Assembly: GCA_035299085.1 (NCBI GenBank)
Contig: DATGXG010000013.1
Location: 221,262 to 285,261, forward strand
Direction of reading: 5' to 3'
Origin: Bacteroidales bacterium
GTDB taxonomy: Bacteria > Bacteroidota > Bacteroidia > Bacteroidales > UBA10428
Length of the DNA stretch: 64,000 nucleotides
Made by a program: the position numbers and the translations under genes. This document shows positions 55,939 to 63,349 of the stretch, in pieces (positions within the stretch are counted from its first letter, which is position 1; each line of letters opens with the position of its first letter). The notes under the pieces were generated by a model that worked only from the letters and a program-made list of their open reading frames with translations, did no database searches and was not told where the DNA came from.

Positions 55939-56880
55939 CTTCAGGTTCTCATACGCGTTCACAATGTGGCGAACGAGGCGGTGGCGGATGATGTCACCTT
56001 TGTCAAATTCGATGATGGATATTCCTTTTATGTCTTTTAACAGACCAAGCGCTTTAAGCAGTCCCGAATGCTGCCTTTCAGGAAGGTCGATTTGTGTTAT
56101 ATCACCGGTTACAATGAATTTGGCATTTTTCCCCATACGGGTAAGAAACATTTTAAGCTGATTCACGGTTGTGTTCTGACCTTCGTCGAGTATTACAAAA
56201 GCATCCCCCAGTGTCCGGCCTCTCATATAAGCAAGAGGCGCAATTTCGATGATACCTTCCTCCATGTACCCTTCAAGTTTTTTAGGCGGAATCATATCAT
56301 GCAGGGCATCATACAATGGCAACAAATACGGATCAAGCTTCTGTTTCAGATCACCGGGAAGAAAACCGAGTTTTTCACCGGCTTCGACTGCAGGCCTTGT
56401 CAATACAATACGTTTCACCTCCCTGTTACGAAGTGCTCTCACAGCCAGGGCAATTGCCGTATAGGTTTTACCCGATCCGGCGGGACCAATAGCAAAAATC
56501 AGGTCGTTCGAAGGATATTCTTCAACAAGCCGTTTTTGATTCGCTGAGCGAGCCTTAATAACCCGGCCATCATTTCCGAATATTAAAACATCCTGGTCAT
56601 TTTCATTGAAATGGCGGAGTGAATCATCTTCCTGCATGATGATTTTTTCTACTTCATCTTCTGAAAGGCGGTTCCTCTGCTGAACATAATCCAGTAACTT
56701 GTCCACGTCGGTTTCAAACCGGCTGATCTCATCGGGATCGCCAAGCACTTTCAGTTCATAATCGCGGCCTATTACTTTTAGTTTGGGAAAGAATGATTTC
56801 AGCTTATCCAGGTTGCGGTTACCCGTGCCATAAAACGTTTGTGGATCAACCCCTTCCAAATATACAACCTTTTCGATCAT
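55936..56880 (-). CDS. phoH: PhoH family ATPase/RNA-binding protein
   Basis: A 314-residue cytoplasmic ATPase. After an N-terminal region of about 100 residues resembling the KH-like extension of PhoL/YbeZ, the PhoH domain has Walker A GPAGSGKTYTA near residue 132, the TRPAVEAGEKLGFLPGD segment near 163 and Walker B VILDEGQNTT near 227. PhoH proteins are linked to RNA processing and phosphate or stress responses; no ybeY or endonuclease gene lies next to it here. The phosphate connection is not evident from this context. Confidence 0.93.
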   Translation of the reverse strand: MIEKVVYLEGVDPQTFYGTGNRNLDKLKSFFPKLKVIGRDYELKVLGDPDEISRFETDVDKLLDYVQQRNRLSEDEVEKIIMQEDDSLRHFNENDQDVLIFGNDGRVIKARSANQKRLVEEYPSNDLIFAIGPAGSGKTYTAIALAVRALRNREVKRIVLTRPAVEAGEKLGFLPGDLKQKLDPYLLPLYDALHDMIPPKKLEGYMEEGIIEIAPLAYMRGRTLGDAFVILDEGQNTTVNQLKMFLTRMGKNAKFIVTGDITQIDLPERQHSGLLKALGLLKDIKGISIIEFDKGDIIRHRLVRHIVNAYENLK

Positions 56881-56979
56881 TTAATTTGTTTAATATTTAT
56901 ACATTTGAAACATACAAAATAGTAGTATTTTTATCACAAAACCCAATTCAAATAACAAAAAAACAAGCAATCCGGATAA

Positions 56980-57747
56980 ATGTCAATCATTACCATAACA
57001 AGTGACTGGAATTCCGATGATTTTTATACAGCGGCATTGAAAGGCAGAATTTTAAGTCTTTATGCGGATGCCCGTATTATTGACATTTCAAACCAGGTTC
57101 CGGCTTTTAACGTTGCTATCGCTGCGTTTCAACTAAAACACAGCTACAGGCATTTTCCCGCAGGAACAGTTCATATTATTGCTGTTAACAGTGAAAATAT
57201 CGAACGCCCTGCTGTGGCTGTCAAAGCCAATGATCATTTTTTCGTAGGAAATGACAATGGCATCTTCGGGCTACTGCTTGAAGATGAACCTGAGGAAGTG
57301 GTTTCACTTGAGGTTTCAGGCATCAGTTCATTTCCCGAATTGGCAGTTTTTGCTGACGCCGCCTCTAAAATTGCTTCGTCTGGATCGTTGAAGAACGCGG
57401 GTAAACCTTACAAAGCGCTTTATAAACAGGTGCCCATGCTGCCTGCCATTGAAGAATCGGTTATTAATGGAAGTGTTATTTATATTGATTCCTATAAAAA
57501 TGCAATAACCAATATCAGTCTTGAATTGTTTGAACGGATCGGGAAAGGCAGACAGTTTGAAATTTATGTGCAGAGCAATCATTACAAAATCAACCGGATC
57601 AATAAAAAATACGGCGAATCAACACTCGGAGAAATGCTGGCTTTATTCAATTCGATTGACCTGCTCGAAATTGCAATTAACAGGGGGAACGCGGCTGATC
57701 TGTTAAACCTCAGTCTGAATTCACCGGTGCGAATTAAATTTAAATAA
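56980..57747 (+). CDS. S-adenosylmethionine hydrolase (SAM hydroxide adenosyltransferase, DUF62)
   Basis: A 255-residue protein of the chlorinase/fluorinase-like superfamily that hydrolyses SAM to adenosine and methionine. The N-terminal domain has the TITSDWNSDDFYTAALKGRI opening with the substrate-binding aspartate, the AFQLKHSYRHFPAGTVHI segment near 48-65 and NDNGIFGLL near 92. The smaller C-terminal barrel begins near residue 160. The halogenase-specific loop of fluorinases is absent, so hydrolysis rather than halogenation is expected. It is followed 7 bp later by mazG. Confidence 0.87.
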   Translation: MSIITITSDWNSDDFYTAALKGRILSLYADARIIDISNQVPAFNVAIAAFQLKHSYRHFPAGTVHIIAVNSENIERPAVAVKANDHFFVGNDNGIFGLLLEDEPEEVVSLEVSGISSFPELAVFADAASKIASSGSLKNAGKPYKALYKQVPMLPAIEESVINGSVIYIDSYKNAITNISLELFERIGKGRQFEIYVQSNHYKINRINKKYGESTLGEMLALFNSIDLLEIAINRGNAADLLNLSLNSPVRIKFK

Positions 57748-57754
57748 CAAGTTG

Positions 57755-58543
57755 ATGCACGATAGAAAAGAACAATTAAAGTCGTTTGAGCGGTTGCTTG
57801 ATATTATGGATGAATTGCGGGTAAAATGCCCGTGGGACAGGGAACAGACTTTTGAAAGCATCAGGAATAACACAATTGAGGAAACGTATGAGCTTGCCGA
57901 CGCCATATTAAAGAACGATATGACTCATATCAAGAAAGAGCTGGGCGACCTTTTGCTTCATATTGTTTTCTACTCAAAAATGGGCTCTGAAACCGGTTCT
58001 TTTGATATAAAGGACGTAGCGGATGCCATTTCTGACAAGCTGATTTTCCGTCATCCTCATGTTTTCGGTGATACCGATGTCAAAAATAATCCGGAGATTG
58101 TCAAGAAGAACTGGGAGGAGTTAAAAATGCGCGAAGGGAATCATTCGGTACTTGGAGGGGTTCCTGATTCGTTACCTGCTCTCATTAAGGCAAACCGTAT
58201 ACAGGAGAAAGCCCGTGGAGTCGGATTCGACTGGGACCGTCCCGAACAGGTATGGGATAAGGTTGAAGAAGAGATGGAAGAACTGAAGACCGAGATCCAA
58301 CGGATGGATAAAGAAAAAATGACACAGGAATTCGGTGATTTGCTGTTTTCGGTTGTCAACGCGGCACGACTTTATCATATAGATCCGGAAACCGCTCTTG
58401 AACTTACAAACCGGAAGTTCATCCACCGGTTTAACTACCTTGAATCCAAAACGCTGAAACAGGGCCGTAAACTTAAAGATATGACGCTGGACGAGATGAA
58501 TGCGATTTGGGAGGAAGCGAAGAAAGCAGGGAGTAAGGAGTAG
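57755..58543 (+). CDS. mazG: Nucleoside triphosphate pyrophosphohydrolase MazG
   Basis: Hydrolyses canonical or damaged NTPs to NMPs and pyrophosphate. A tandem two-domain MazG of 262 residues: domain 1 has CPWDREQTFESIRNN near 24-38 and the EETYELADAI and KELGDLLLH metal-binding helices, domain 2 has EEEMEEL and FGDLLFSVVN helices near 168-200. The ATG at 57755 is preferred to the TTG one codon earlier. The 3' end lies in a GGAGTAAGGAGTA tandem repeat that continues into the intergenic region. Confidence 0.95.
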   Translation: MHDRKEQLKSFERLLDIMDELRVKCPWDREQTFESIRNNTIEETYELADAILKNDMTHIKKELGDLLLHIVFYSKMGSETGSFDIKDVADAISDKLIFRHPHVFGDTDVKNNPEIVKKNWEELKMREGNHSVLGGVPDSLPALIKANRIQEKARGVGFDWDRPEQVWDKVEEEMEELKTEIQRMDKEKMTQEFGDLLFSVVNAARLYHIDPETALELTNRKFIHRFNYLESKTLKQGRKLKDMTLDEMNAIWEEAKKAGSKE

Positions 58544-58694
58544 GGAGTAAGGAGAGATGCTGGATGCTGGATGCCTGCGGTCCCATAAGTCCTATAGGTC
58601 CCATAGGTCCCAAAATGAATATTGAACAAGGAACACCAATTTAAGATTTAACAAGATCTATCAGACTAACAGACTAACAGACTAACAGACTAAC
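58529..58694. repeat. Cluster of four different short tandem repeats
   Basis: In 166 bp there are two 14-bp units GGGAGTAAGGAGTA (from 58529, entering the mazG end), GATGCTG repeats (58556-58573), three or four GGTCCCATA-type units (58579-58612), and four perfect AGACTAAC octamers (58663-58694) that abut the ATG of the next gene. Confidence 0.75.
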
Positions 58695-59039
58695 ATGCTA
58701 TACGACCTCGGAACGCTCAGAAAAATGTCAGACAACGATGAATTTTTCATCATTGATATGTTACAGACATTTAAACGAACCACACCTCCTGTCCTTGAAA
58801 GGATGCAGCAATATATGGCAGAAAATAAGACGGAAGCCGTGGGGCGCGAAGCCCATAAAATGATCCCGGGTGTTTCTTTCCTGGGAGCTGTTCAACTTAA
58901 AGAAGTGCTTGTAAAAATTGAGGAATCGGCAAAGGCCGGTACAAATCAAGAAAACATGCCTGCCTGGGTTGATGAAGCCATTTCACAAAGTAATGAGTTG
59001 ATCCGTTGTTTTGAGAATGATTTTCCCGGTAAAGTGTAA
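58695..59039 (+). CDS. Stand-alone Hpt-domain phosphotransfer protein
   Basis: A 114-residue four-helix protein with the Hpt signature REAHKMIPGVSFLGA; the phosphorylatable histidine is H54. Hpt proteins carry phosphate between receiver domains in multistep relays. No kinase or response regulator gene is nearby, so partners must be elsewhere. The start follows four AGACTAAC repeats with no recognisable ribosome-binding site. Its stop overlaps the next start codon (TAATG), so it is translationally coupled to the amidase. Confidence 0.82.
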   Translation: MLYDLGTLRKMSDNDEFFIIDMLQTFKRTTPPVLERMQQYMAENKTEAVGREAHKMIPGVSFLGAVQLKEVLVKIEESAKAGTNQENMPAWVDEAISQSNELIRCFENDFPGKV

Positions 59040-59824
59040 TGAATATGCCTGATCTTAAAATAATAGTTGTTCAACCCGATATTCTTTGGAAGAATATCCC
59101 GGGTAACCAAAAAAAAATCAGTGAAATGCTTGACACAGCTGACACTGATGCCGATCTTATTGTACTTCCTGAAATGTTCCAGACCGGGTTTTGCACACAA
59201 CCGGCCGATGTTGCTGAACCTATGGACGGAAGTACCGTACGCTGGATGAAAAGAACTGCAGAAGCACGCAATTGTGCTATCGCCGGAAGCCTTGTAATTA
59301 AAGAAGGCCGCAGGTTTTACAATCGCCTTGTATATATTGACCAGTATGAGAATATGTCGTGGTACGATAAAAGGCATTTGTTCACCATTGAAGGCGAGGA
59401 GTCTAAATATACACCCGGTTTGCGGCATTTGGTTGTACCGTTAAAAGGATGGCATATAAGCTTTTTAATATGTTATGACCTCAGATTCCCGGTCTGGGCC
59501 AGAAACGCGGAAAATTACGATGTACTTGTTTACTCAGCGAGCTGGCCTGAAAGTCGTGATGATGTCTGGTCCACTTTGTTAAGAGCCCGTGCCATGGAAA
59601 ACCAGTCGTATGTGATTGGCGTCAACCGGACAGGTACTGACGGCAATAAATTAAACTATGTGGGCAATTCAATTGTAGTTGATCCGAAAGGGAGGGTTAT
59701 GGCCGGAATGAAGGATTCCCATGAAGGGTTACTATCCGTAACCCTTTCAAAGGAACCATTGGATAAATTTCGTAAGGAGTTTCCGGCGTGGAAGGACGCC
59801 GATGACTTTGAATTAAAGATCTAG
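59039..59824 (+). CDS. Nitrilase-superfamily amidohydrolase (omega-amidase YafV-like)
   Basis: A 261-residue carbon-nitrogen hydrolase with the catalytic triad E45 (IVLPEMFQTGF), K111 (SWYDKRHLF) and C145 (LICYDLRFP). Family members of this subgroup (YafV, Nit2-like) hydrolyse alpha-ketoglutaramate or alpha-keto-gamma-methylthiobutyramide in glutamine-transaminase or methionine salvage. Upstream overlap by one base with the Hpt gene; 3' overlap of 4 bp with the convergent slyD-like gene. Confidence 0.85.
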   Translation: MNMPDLKIIVVQPDILWKNIPGNQKKISEMLDTADTDADLIVLPEMFQTGFCTQPADVAEPMDGSTVRWMKRTAEARNCAIAGSLVIKEGRRFYNRLVYIDQYENMSWYDKRHLFTIEGEESKYTPGLRHLVVPLKGWHISFLICYDLRFPVWARNAENYDVLVYSASWPESRDDVWSTLLRARAMENQSYVIGVNRTGTDGNKLNYVGNSIVVDPKGRVMAGMKDSHEGLLSVTLSKEPLDKFRKEFPAWKDADDFELKI

Positions 59825-60354
59825 TTGCAGCCGCTGCCACAGGAGTCACAACCGTCACCGCAGCTGCATCCGCCGTGAACATGACCATGTGACATTTCTT
59901 CTTCTGATGCCTGCCTTATTTCGGTAATTTCACCCTTAAAATTCAAATTATTTCCTGCAAGGGGATGGTTAAAATCCATTGTAACAGAATCAATATCGAC
60001 ATTCTTAACAACGCCGGTAAGTCTGTGGCCTTCGCTATCCTGCATAGGAATTTTACTTCCTATTTTAACAAGATTATAATCAACCTTCCCGTCAATTTCA
60101 AATGCCTGGAGAGGAACCTGGATCACAGAATTATCGTCATAATTGCCATAGGCATCCTCACTTGAAAGATTAAAATCGAATGTATCGCCAACTTTCAGGC
60201 CGGAAAGATTATCTTCAAACCGTGGAAGCAAGGATCCGCTTCCATAAATAAAAGTGAGAGGCGAATTGCGATCTACAGCTTCTACAACGTCAGCGTTTCC
60301 GTTAACACGCAATTCATAAGTAAGAGAAACCACTTTATTCTGAGATACTATCAT
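59821..60354 (-). CDS. FKBP-type peptidyl-prolyl isomerase, SlyD-like
   Basis: A 177-residue cytoplasmic isomerase and chaperone. The FKBP domain (1-65 and about 125-145) has SLTYEL, PLTFIYGSGSLLPRFED and GDTFDFNLSSEDAYGNYDDN segments, with the IF chaperone insert (about 70-120) containing GHRLTGVV and MDFNHPLAGNNLNF. The tail from about 154 is rich in histidine and cysteine (HGHVHGGCSCGDGCDSCGSGC), as in SlyD proteins that bind nickel and other metals. Its stop codon overlaps the convergent amidase by 4 bp. Confidence 0.92.
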   Translation of the reverse strand: MIVSQNKVVSLTYELRVNGNADVVEAVDRNSPLTFIYGSGSLLPRFEDNLSGLKVGDTFDFNLSSEDAYGNYDDNSVIQVPLQAFEIDGKVDYNLVKIGSKIPMQDSEGHRLTGVVKNVDIDSVTMDFNHPLAGNNLNFKGEITEIRQASEEEMSHGHVHGGCSCGDGCDSCGSGCN

Positions 60355-60565
60355 ATGATTATATTAAATTTGATTTTCATTATTACCGGGCAAAGAAAAT
60401 AAAATTAAGTCAGAATAACACAGCTTTAATATTTAAGTTTATTCTAAATAATTAACCCTATAACATTTATTTAGTTTAGATTGTTTACGAACAACTAATA
60501 AAGCAGGAAATATTCGCCCCCAAAAATCGTTATAATTCTACTTAAAACATTTAAAACCAGTCGTC

Positions 60566-61219
60566 ATGAAAACTAAAAGTGCACTGATTGTTACTTTAAT
60601 TTTTATATTAGCTGCAAGTGCTTCAGCTCAGATAAAACTTGGGATCAGGGGCGGGCTAAACGCTTCAAGACTGAAAAGCAGCACCGAGTTCCTGACCCCG
60701 GATCCAACGCCCTTAAATAATTATAAAATTACAGTACCCAATTACATGATGATCGGTTATCATGTAGGATTGATCGGTCAGATCCAGCTTTTTAATTTTT
60801 TTATTCAGCCTGAAGCATTGTATACCGTAACCCGTAATGATATTAATGTATATGATCTTAATTCGGCTACACCTGATAATGCGGATAATATCACTCAACG
60901 TCTTAACCGGATTGACGTTCCTATCCTCGTTGGATTTAAACTGAAAGATTTTAAAATGGAGATCGGGCCTGTGGTTACTTTCCTGGTAAGTGATGATTCT
61001 GACCTGCAGCAAATCACGCAGTATGATCTTAAGCTAAACAAAGCTTCAGCGGGTTTTCAGGCAGGCATTGGATTAGACTTCCGGCATTTATGCCTTGACC
61101 TGAAATACGAGGGAAGTTTGAGCAAATTATCCGATGGCATCAATATCGGTAATAATGAAAGGATAGGCTTCGATTCAAGGATCAGCCAGGTAATATTGAG
61201 CGCAGGTATTTATTTTTAA
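60566..61219 (+). CDS. Outer-membrane beta-barrel protein (PorT/OmpW-like)
   Basis: A 217-residue protein with a signal peptide (ends ASASAQ), followed by the IKLGIRGGLNASRL opening seen in the porin-family outer-membrane proteins of Bacteroidota. The barrel has alternating strands, with FKMEIGPVVTFLVS near 133 and a final SQVILSAGIYF ending in phenylalanine. The size suggests eight strands. Function unknown. It is preceded by about 210 bp of AT-rich sequence without a clear promoter or gene. Confidence 0.75.
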   Translation: MKTKSALIVTLIFILAASASAQIKLGIRGGLNASRLKSSTEFLTPDPTPLNNYKITVPNYMMIGYHVGLIGQIQLFNFFIQPEALYTVTRNDINVYDLNSATPDNADNITQRLNRIDVPILVGFKLKDFKMEIGPVVTFLVSDDSDLQQITQYDLKLNKASAGFQAGIGLDFRHLCLDLKYEGSLSKLSDGINIGNNERIGFDSRISQVILSAGIYF

Positions 61220-61242
61220 TCCATAGTGATTAACTTCGCCAA

Positions 61243-61890
61243 ATGTGTTATACAGTAAAAATAGACTTAACCCGCGAGGAACTGGAAAGAAGATTCGGCG
61301 CCAGGATGAAGAATCCGGATGAATACAGGCGCGGGCAGAAAATTCATGCATTTTCATTGCCCGCGTTGCCTGTCATCTGCAATGACAATCCTGAAGAAAT
61401 AAGGCTTTATACATGGGGACTTATACCCGGATGGGTGAAAGACAGTGGAAAGGCGCGTGATATCCGGATGAAGACATTCAATGCCCGTTGTGAAAGTCTT
61501 GCTGAAAAGGCATCGTTCAGGCAGGCTTATAAGCAGAAACGCTGTCTTGTGCTTGTTAACGGGTTTTATGAATGGCAGACTCAGGATAGAGCAAAGATTC
61601 CCTACTATATAGGCGTTAATAATGAAGAAGGCATTGCCCTGGCGGGTTTGTATGATCAGTGGCTGGATACCTCCACAGGCGAAATCATAAATACTTTTAC
61701 GATAGTGACCACTAAAGCGAATCCCATGCTTGAAGTGATCCACAATCTCAAAAAAAGAATGCCTGTTATTCTTACCGAAGAAAATCGGGCCCGGTGGCTT
61801 GATACTAAAACGGATCCTTCTATTTGCGGTCTGTTTGAACCTTATCCTGAAAGCCTTATGTTTGCTGAATTATTAGAAAAATCAAAATAG
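61243..61890 (+). CDS. SRAP domain DNA-protein crosslink protein (YedK/HMCES family)
   Basis: A 215-residue protein that forms a covalent thiazolidine link to abasic sites in single-stranded DNA through Cys2 (MCYTVKID). The other family residues are present: the WGLIPGW segment near 65, FNARCESLAEKASFR near 83, the catalytic glutamate in VNGFYEWQ near E108, and the histidine in EVIHNLKKRMPVIL near H167. Length and domain are typical. It lies 23 bp after the barrel gene and 20 bp before a lipoprotein gene; a shared transcript is possible. Confidence 0.92.
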   Translation: MCYTVKIDLTREELERRFGARMKNPDEYRRGQKIHAFSLPALPVICNDNPEEIRLYTWGLIPGWVKDSGKARDIRMKTFNARCESLAEKASFRQAYKQKRCLVLVNGFYEWQTQDRAKIPYYIGVNNEEGIALAGLYDQWLDTSTGEIINTFTIVTTKANPMLEVIHNLKKRMPVILTEENRARWLDTKTDPSICGLFEPYPESLMFAELLEKSK

Positions 61891-61910
61891 TTAATTCACA
61901 TTTTCATACC

Positions 61911-62609
61911 ATGAAACATTGTTTTATTGCACTCATCTCCTTTTTGGTAATTGCAGGCTGTTCAAAGGACAAACCCGAATTTTTCAGAGAAATCACCTAT
62001 GGATTTAATGACGGCATGGAAGGCTGGACAGTTATGTTTTCGGATTATCCGGCAGGACAGGATAGTTTTTATGAACTGAAATCAGGTCTTGTAAGACTTC
62101 CACTTCCGCTCGACACCACGTTGAATGCCGTTATGCTATCCGGAAACAATCACAGTGATGATCTTTTCACTTACATGTATAAACCGGTTACAGGACTGGC
62201 ACCCAATACTACTTACCAGGTTACATATATTGTAAACATCGCATCGAACATAGCAACCGGATCGGAAGGCGCCGGTGGTTCTCCTGACCTTGCGTTTGGT
62301 GTGGGTGGTACTGATTCCATTCCCATGAACATAACCGATGGAGATGGCTATTTCAGGCCGAACTTTGAAGTCAGGCTTCAGAGCGGACAGTCGAACGACA
62401 TTATGCAGGTAGCCGGGCATCTGGGTGTAACTGATACAACAACTGTATACACAGCAATTCAAAGACATAACCTGAACAAGCCCATGTCGATTAAGACAAA
62501 CAGAGATGGAACTATGTTCCTGCTGGTTGGCTATGATTCAGGTTTTGAAGGAAAAACGACGATTTACATCAAGCTGATTGATGTGAAAATCGAGTATAAG
62601 GGGAAGTAA
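61911..62609 (+). CDS. Lipoprotein of unknown function
   Basis: A 232-residue lipoprotein with lipobox IAGC (Cys near 17). The mature part resembles a carbohydrate-binding-like beta sandwich: a YGFNDGMEGWTVMFSDYP opening, a GLAPNTTYQVTYIVNIASN segment and an FLLVGYDSGFEGKTTIYIKLIDVKI ending, as in jelly-roll extracellular domains. No catalytic motif. It is not obviously linked to the nearby genes. Confidence 0.6.
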   Translation: MKHCFIALISFLVIAGCSKDKPEFFREITYGFNDGMEGWTVMFSDYPAGQDSFYELKSGLVRLPLPLDTTLNAVMLSGNNHSDDLFTYMYKPVTGLAPNTTYQVTYIVNIASNIATGSEGAGGSPDLAFGVGGTDSIPMNITDGDGYFRPNFEVRLQSGQSNDIMQVAGHLGVTDTTTVYTAIQRHNLNKPMSIKTNRDGTMFLLVGYDSGFEGKTTIYIKLIDVKIEYKGK

Positions 62610-63019
62610 CGTCATTGCGAGTAAGAACACCTTATTAAGGATCACCCAATGATATGACAACCATGGGCTTTCACGAATTGCTACGAAGTAGCGAGATCTG
62701 AATAACCGCGGGTGAAACCCGTGGATTATGATGCCAGCAGACAAGAACCCTGAAAGGGTTCAATTTCAATTATGCATTATTCAACTCTTTCAGAGTTGTG
62801 TTCGTGATCGTAGCACCGTACCACGGGTTTCACCCGCGGTTATTCAAATTGAACCCTTTCAGGGTTATTCATTAGCATACAACAAATTACGAAAAGTCGT
62901 CATTAGTAGGAGCGTGATTCAACTTTGATTATACCAGAATGCCTTGTCGACGAAGCAATCTGCCGTCGCAGTTTCATAATAGCAAAATATTGAGAATTAG
63001 TACGCTCCTCGCAATGACG
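62610..63019. repeat. Composite inverted-repeat region, copy 2 of the nested IR
   Basis: CGTCATTGCGAG (62610-62621) and CTCGCAATGACG (63008-63019) are perfectly complementary over 12 bp and match the outer arms of the element at 18483-18709. GAAGCAATCTGCC (62952-62964) matches its inner arm. Between them are the palindromes at 62700-62866. The 487-bp gap between the lipoprotein and tRNA genes holds this element and a promoter, with no credible coding sequence. Confidence 0.65.
62700..62866. repeat. Interleaved inverted repeats of GGGTGAAACCC and AACCCTGAAAGGGTT type
   Basis: A perfect 25-bp arm at 62700-62724 (GAATAACCGCGGGTGAAACC...) is the reverse complement of 62821-62845. A 20-bp arm at 62746-62765 (AACCCTGAAAGGGTTCAATT) is the reverse complement of 62847-62866. 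The order is A-B-A'-B'. Each arm is itself a small hairpin, and CAACTCTTTCAGAGTTG at 62782-62798 is a further palindrome in the middle. Confidence 0.75.
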
Positions 63020-63047
63020 GTCTTTTTGTATCATTTTTTTCTAAAAA

Positions 63048-63079
63048 TTTGCTAGGATTAAAAATTAACATTACTTTTG
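63048..63079 (+). promoter_or_regulatory. Promoter of tRNA-Asp
   Basis: TTTG at 63048-63051 and TACTTTTG at 63072-63079 match the -33 and -7 boxes of the Bacteroidota housekeeping sigma factor exactly, with 20 bp between them. The tRNA begins 17 bp downstream. Confidence 0.75.
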
Positions 63080-63096
63080 TGGCGCTTCAAAAAGCC

Positions 63097-63171
63097 GGTG
63101 CTGTAGTTCAGCTTGGTTAGAATGCCGGCCTGTCACGCCGGAGGTCGCGGGTTCGAGCCCCGTCGGCACCG
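63097..63171 (+). tRNA. tRNA-Asp (anticodon GTC)
   Basis: A complete 75-base cloverleaf. The acceptor arms are GGTGCTG and CGGCACC with one G-U pair, the D arm contains AGTTCAGCTTGGTTAGA, the anticodon stem is CCGGC/GCCGG with loop CTGTCAC and anticodon GTC at 63132-63134, and the T arm is GCGGG-TTCGAGC-CCCGT. The discriminator base is G. CCA is not encoded. Confidence 0.97.
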
Positions 63172-63176
63172 CAAAA

Positions 63177-63214
63177 AAGAGGTTGCCTTATTAGAGGCAG
63201 CCTCTTTTATTTTA
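63177..63214 (+). terminator. Rho-independent terminator after tRNA-Asp
   Basis: AAGAGGTTGCCT pairs with AGGCAGCCTCTT (one G-U pair), followed by TTATTTT. Confidence 0.75.
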
Positions 63215-63349
63215 GAAAATATTTCATCTGACCTCCGATTTGCATAAATAATTTTCCGATTAATACAATTTATCTTCCCCCTACAGAAACACGGATACGT
63301 TATTTTCATTACTTTTAAGGGTTAACATTCATCTCATAAATTCTATTTT

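Noticed and set aside
56068..56547. 159-codon plus-strand open frame opposite phoH
   Set aside because: It covers the Walker A and B region of phoH on the other strand; no recognisable domain or start context.
58946..59428. 160-codon minus-strand open frame opposite the Hpt and amidase genes
   Set aside because: It spans the catalytic region of the amidase in antisense and has no coding character of its own.
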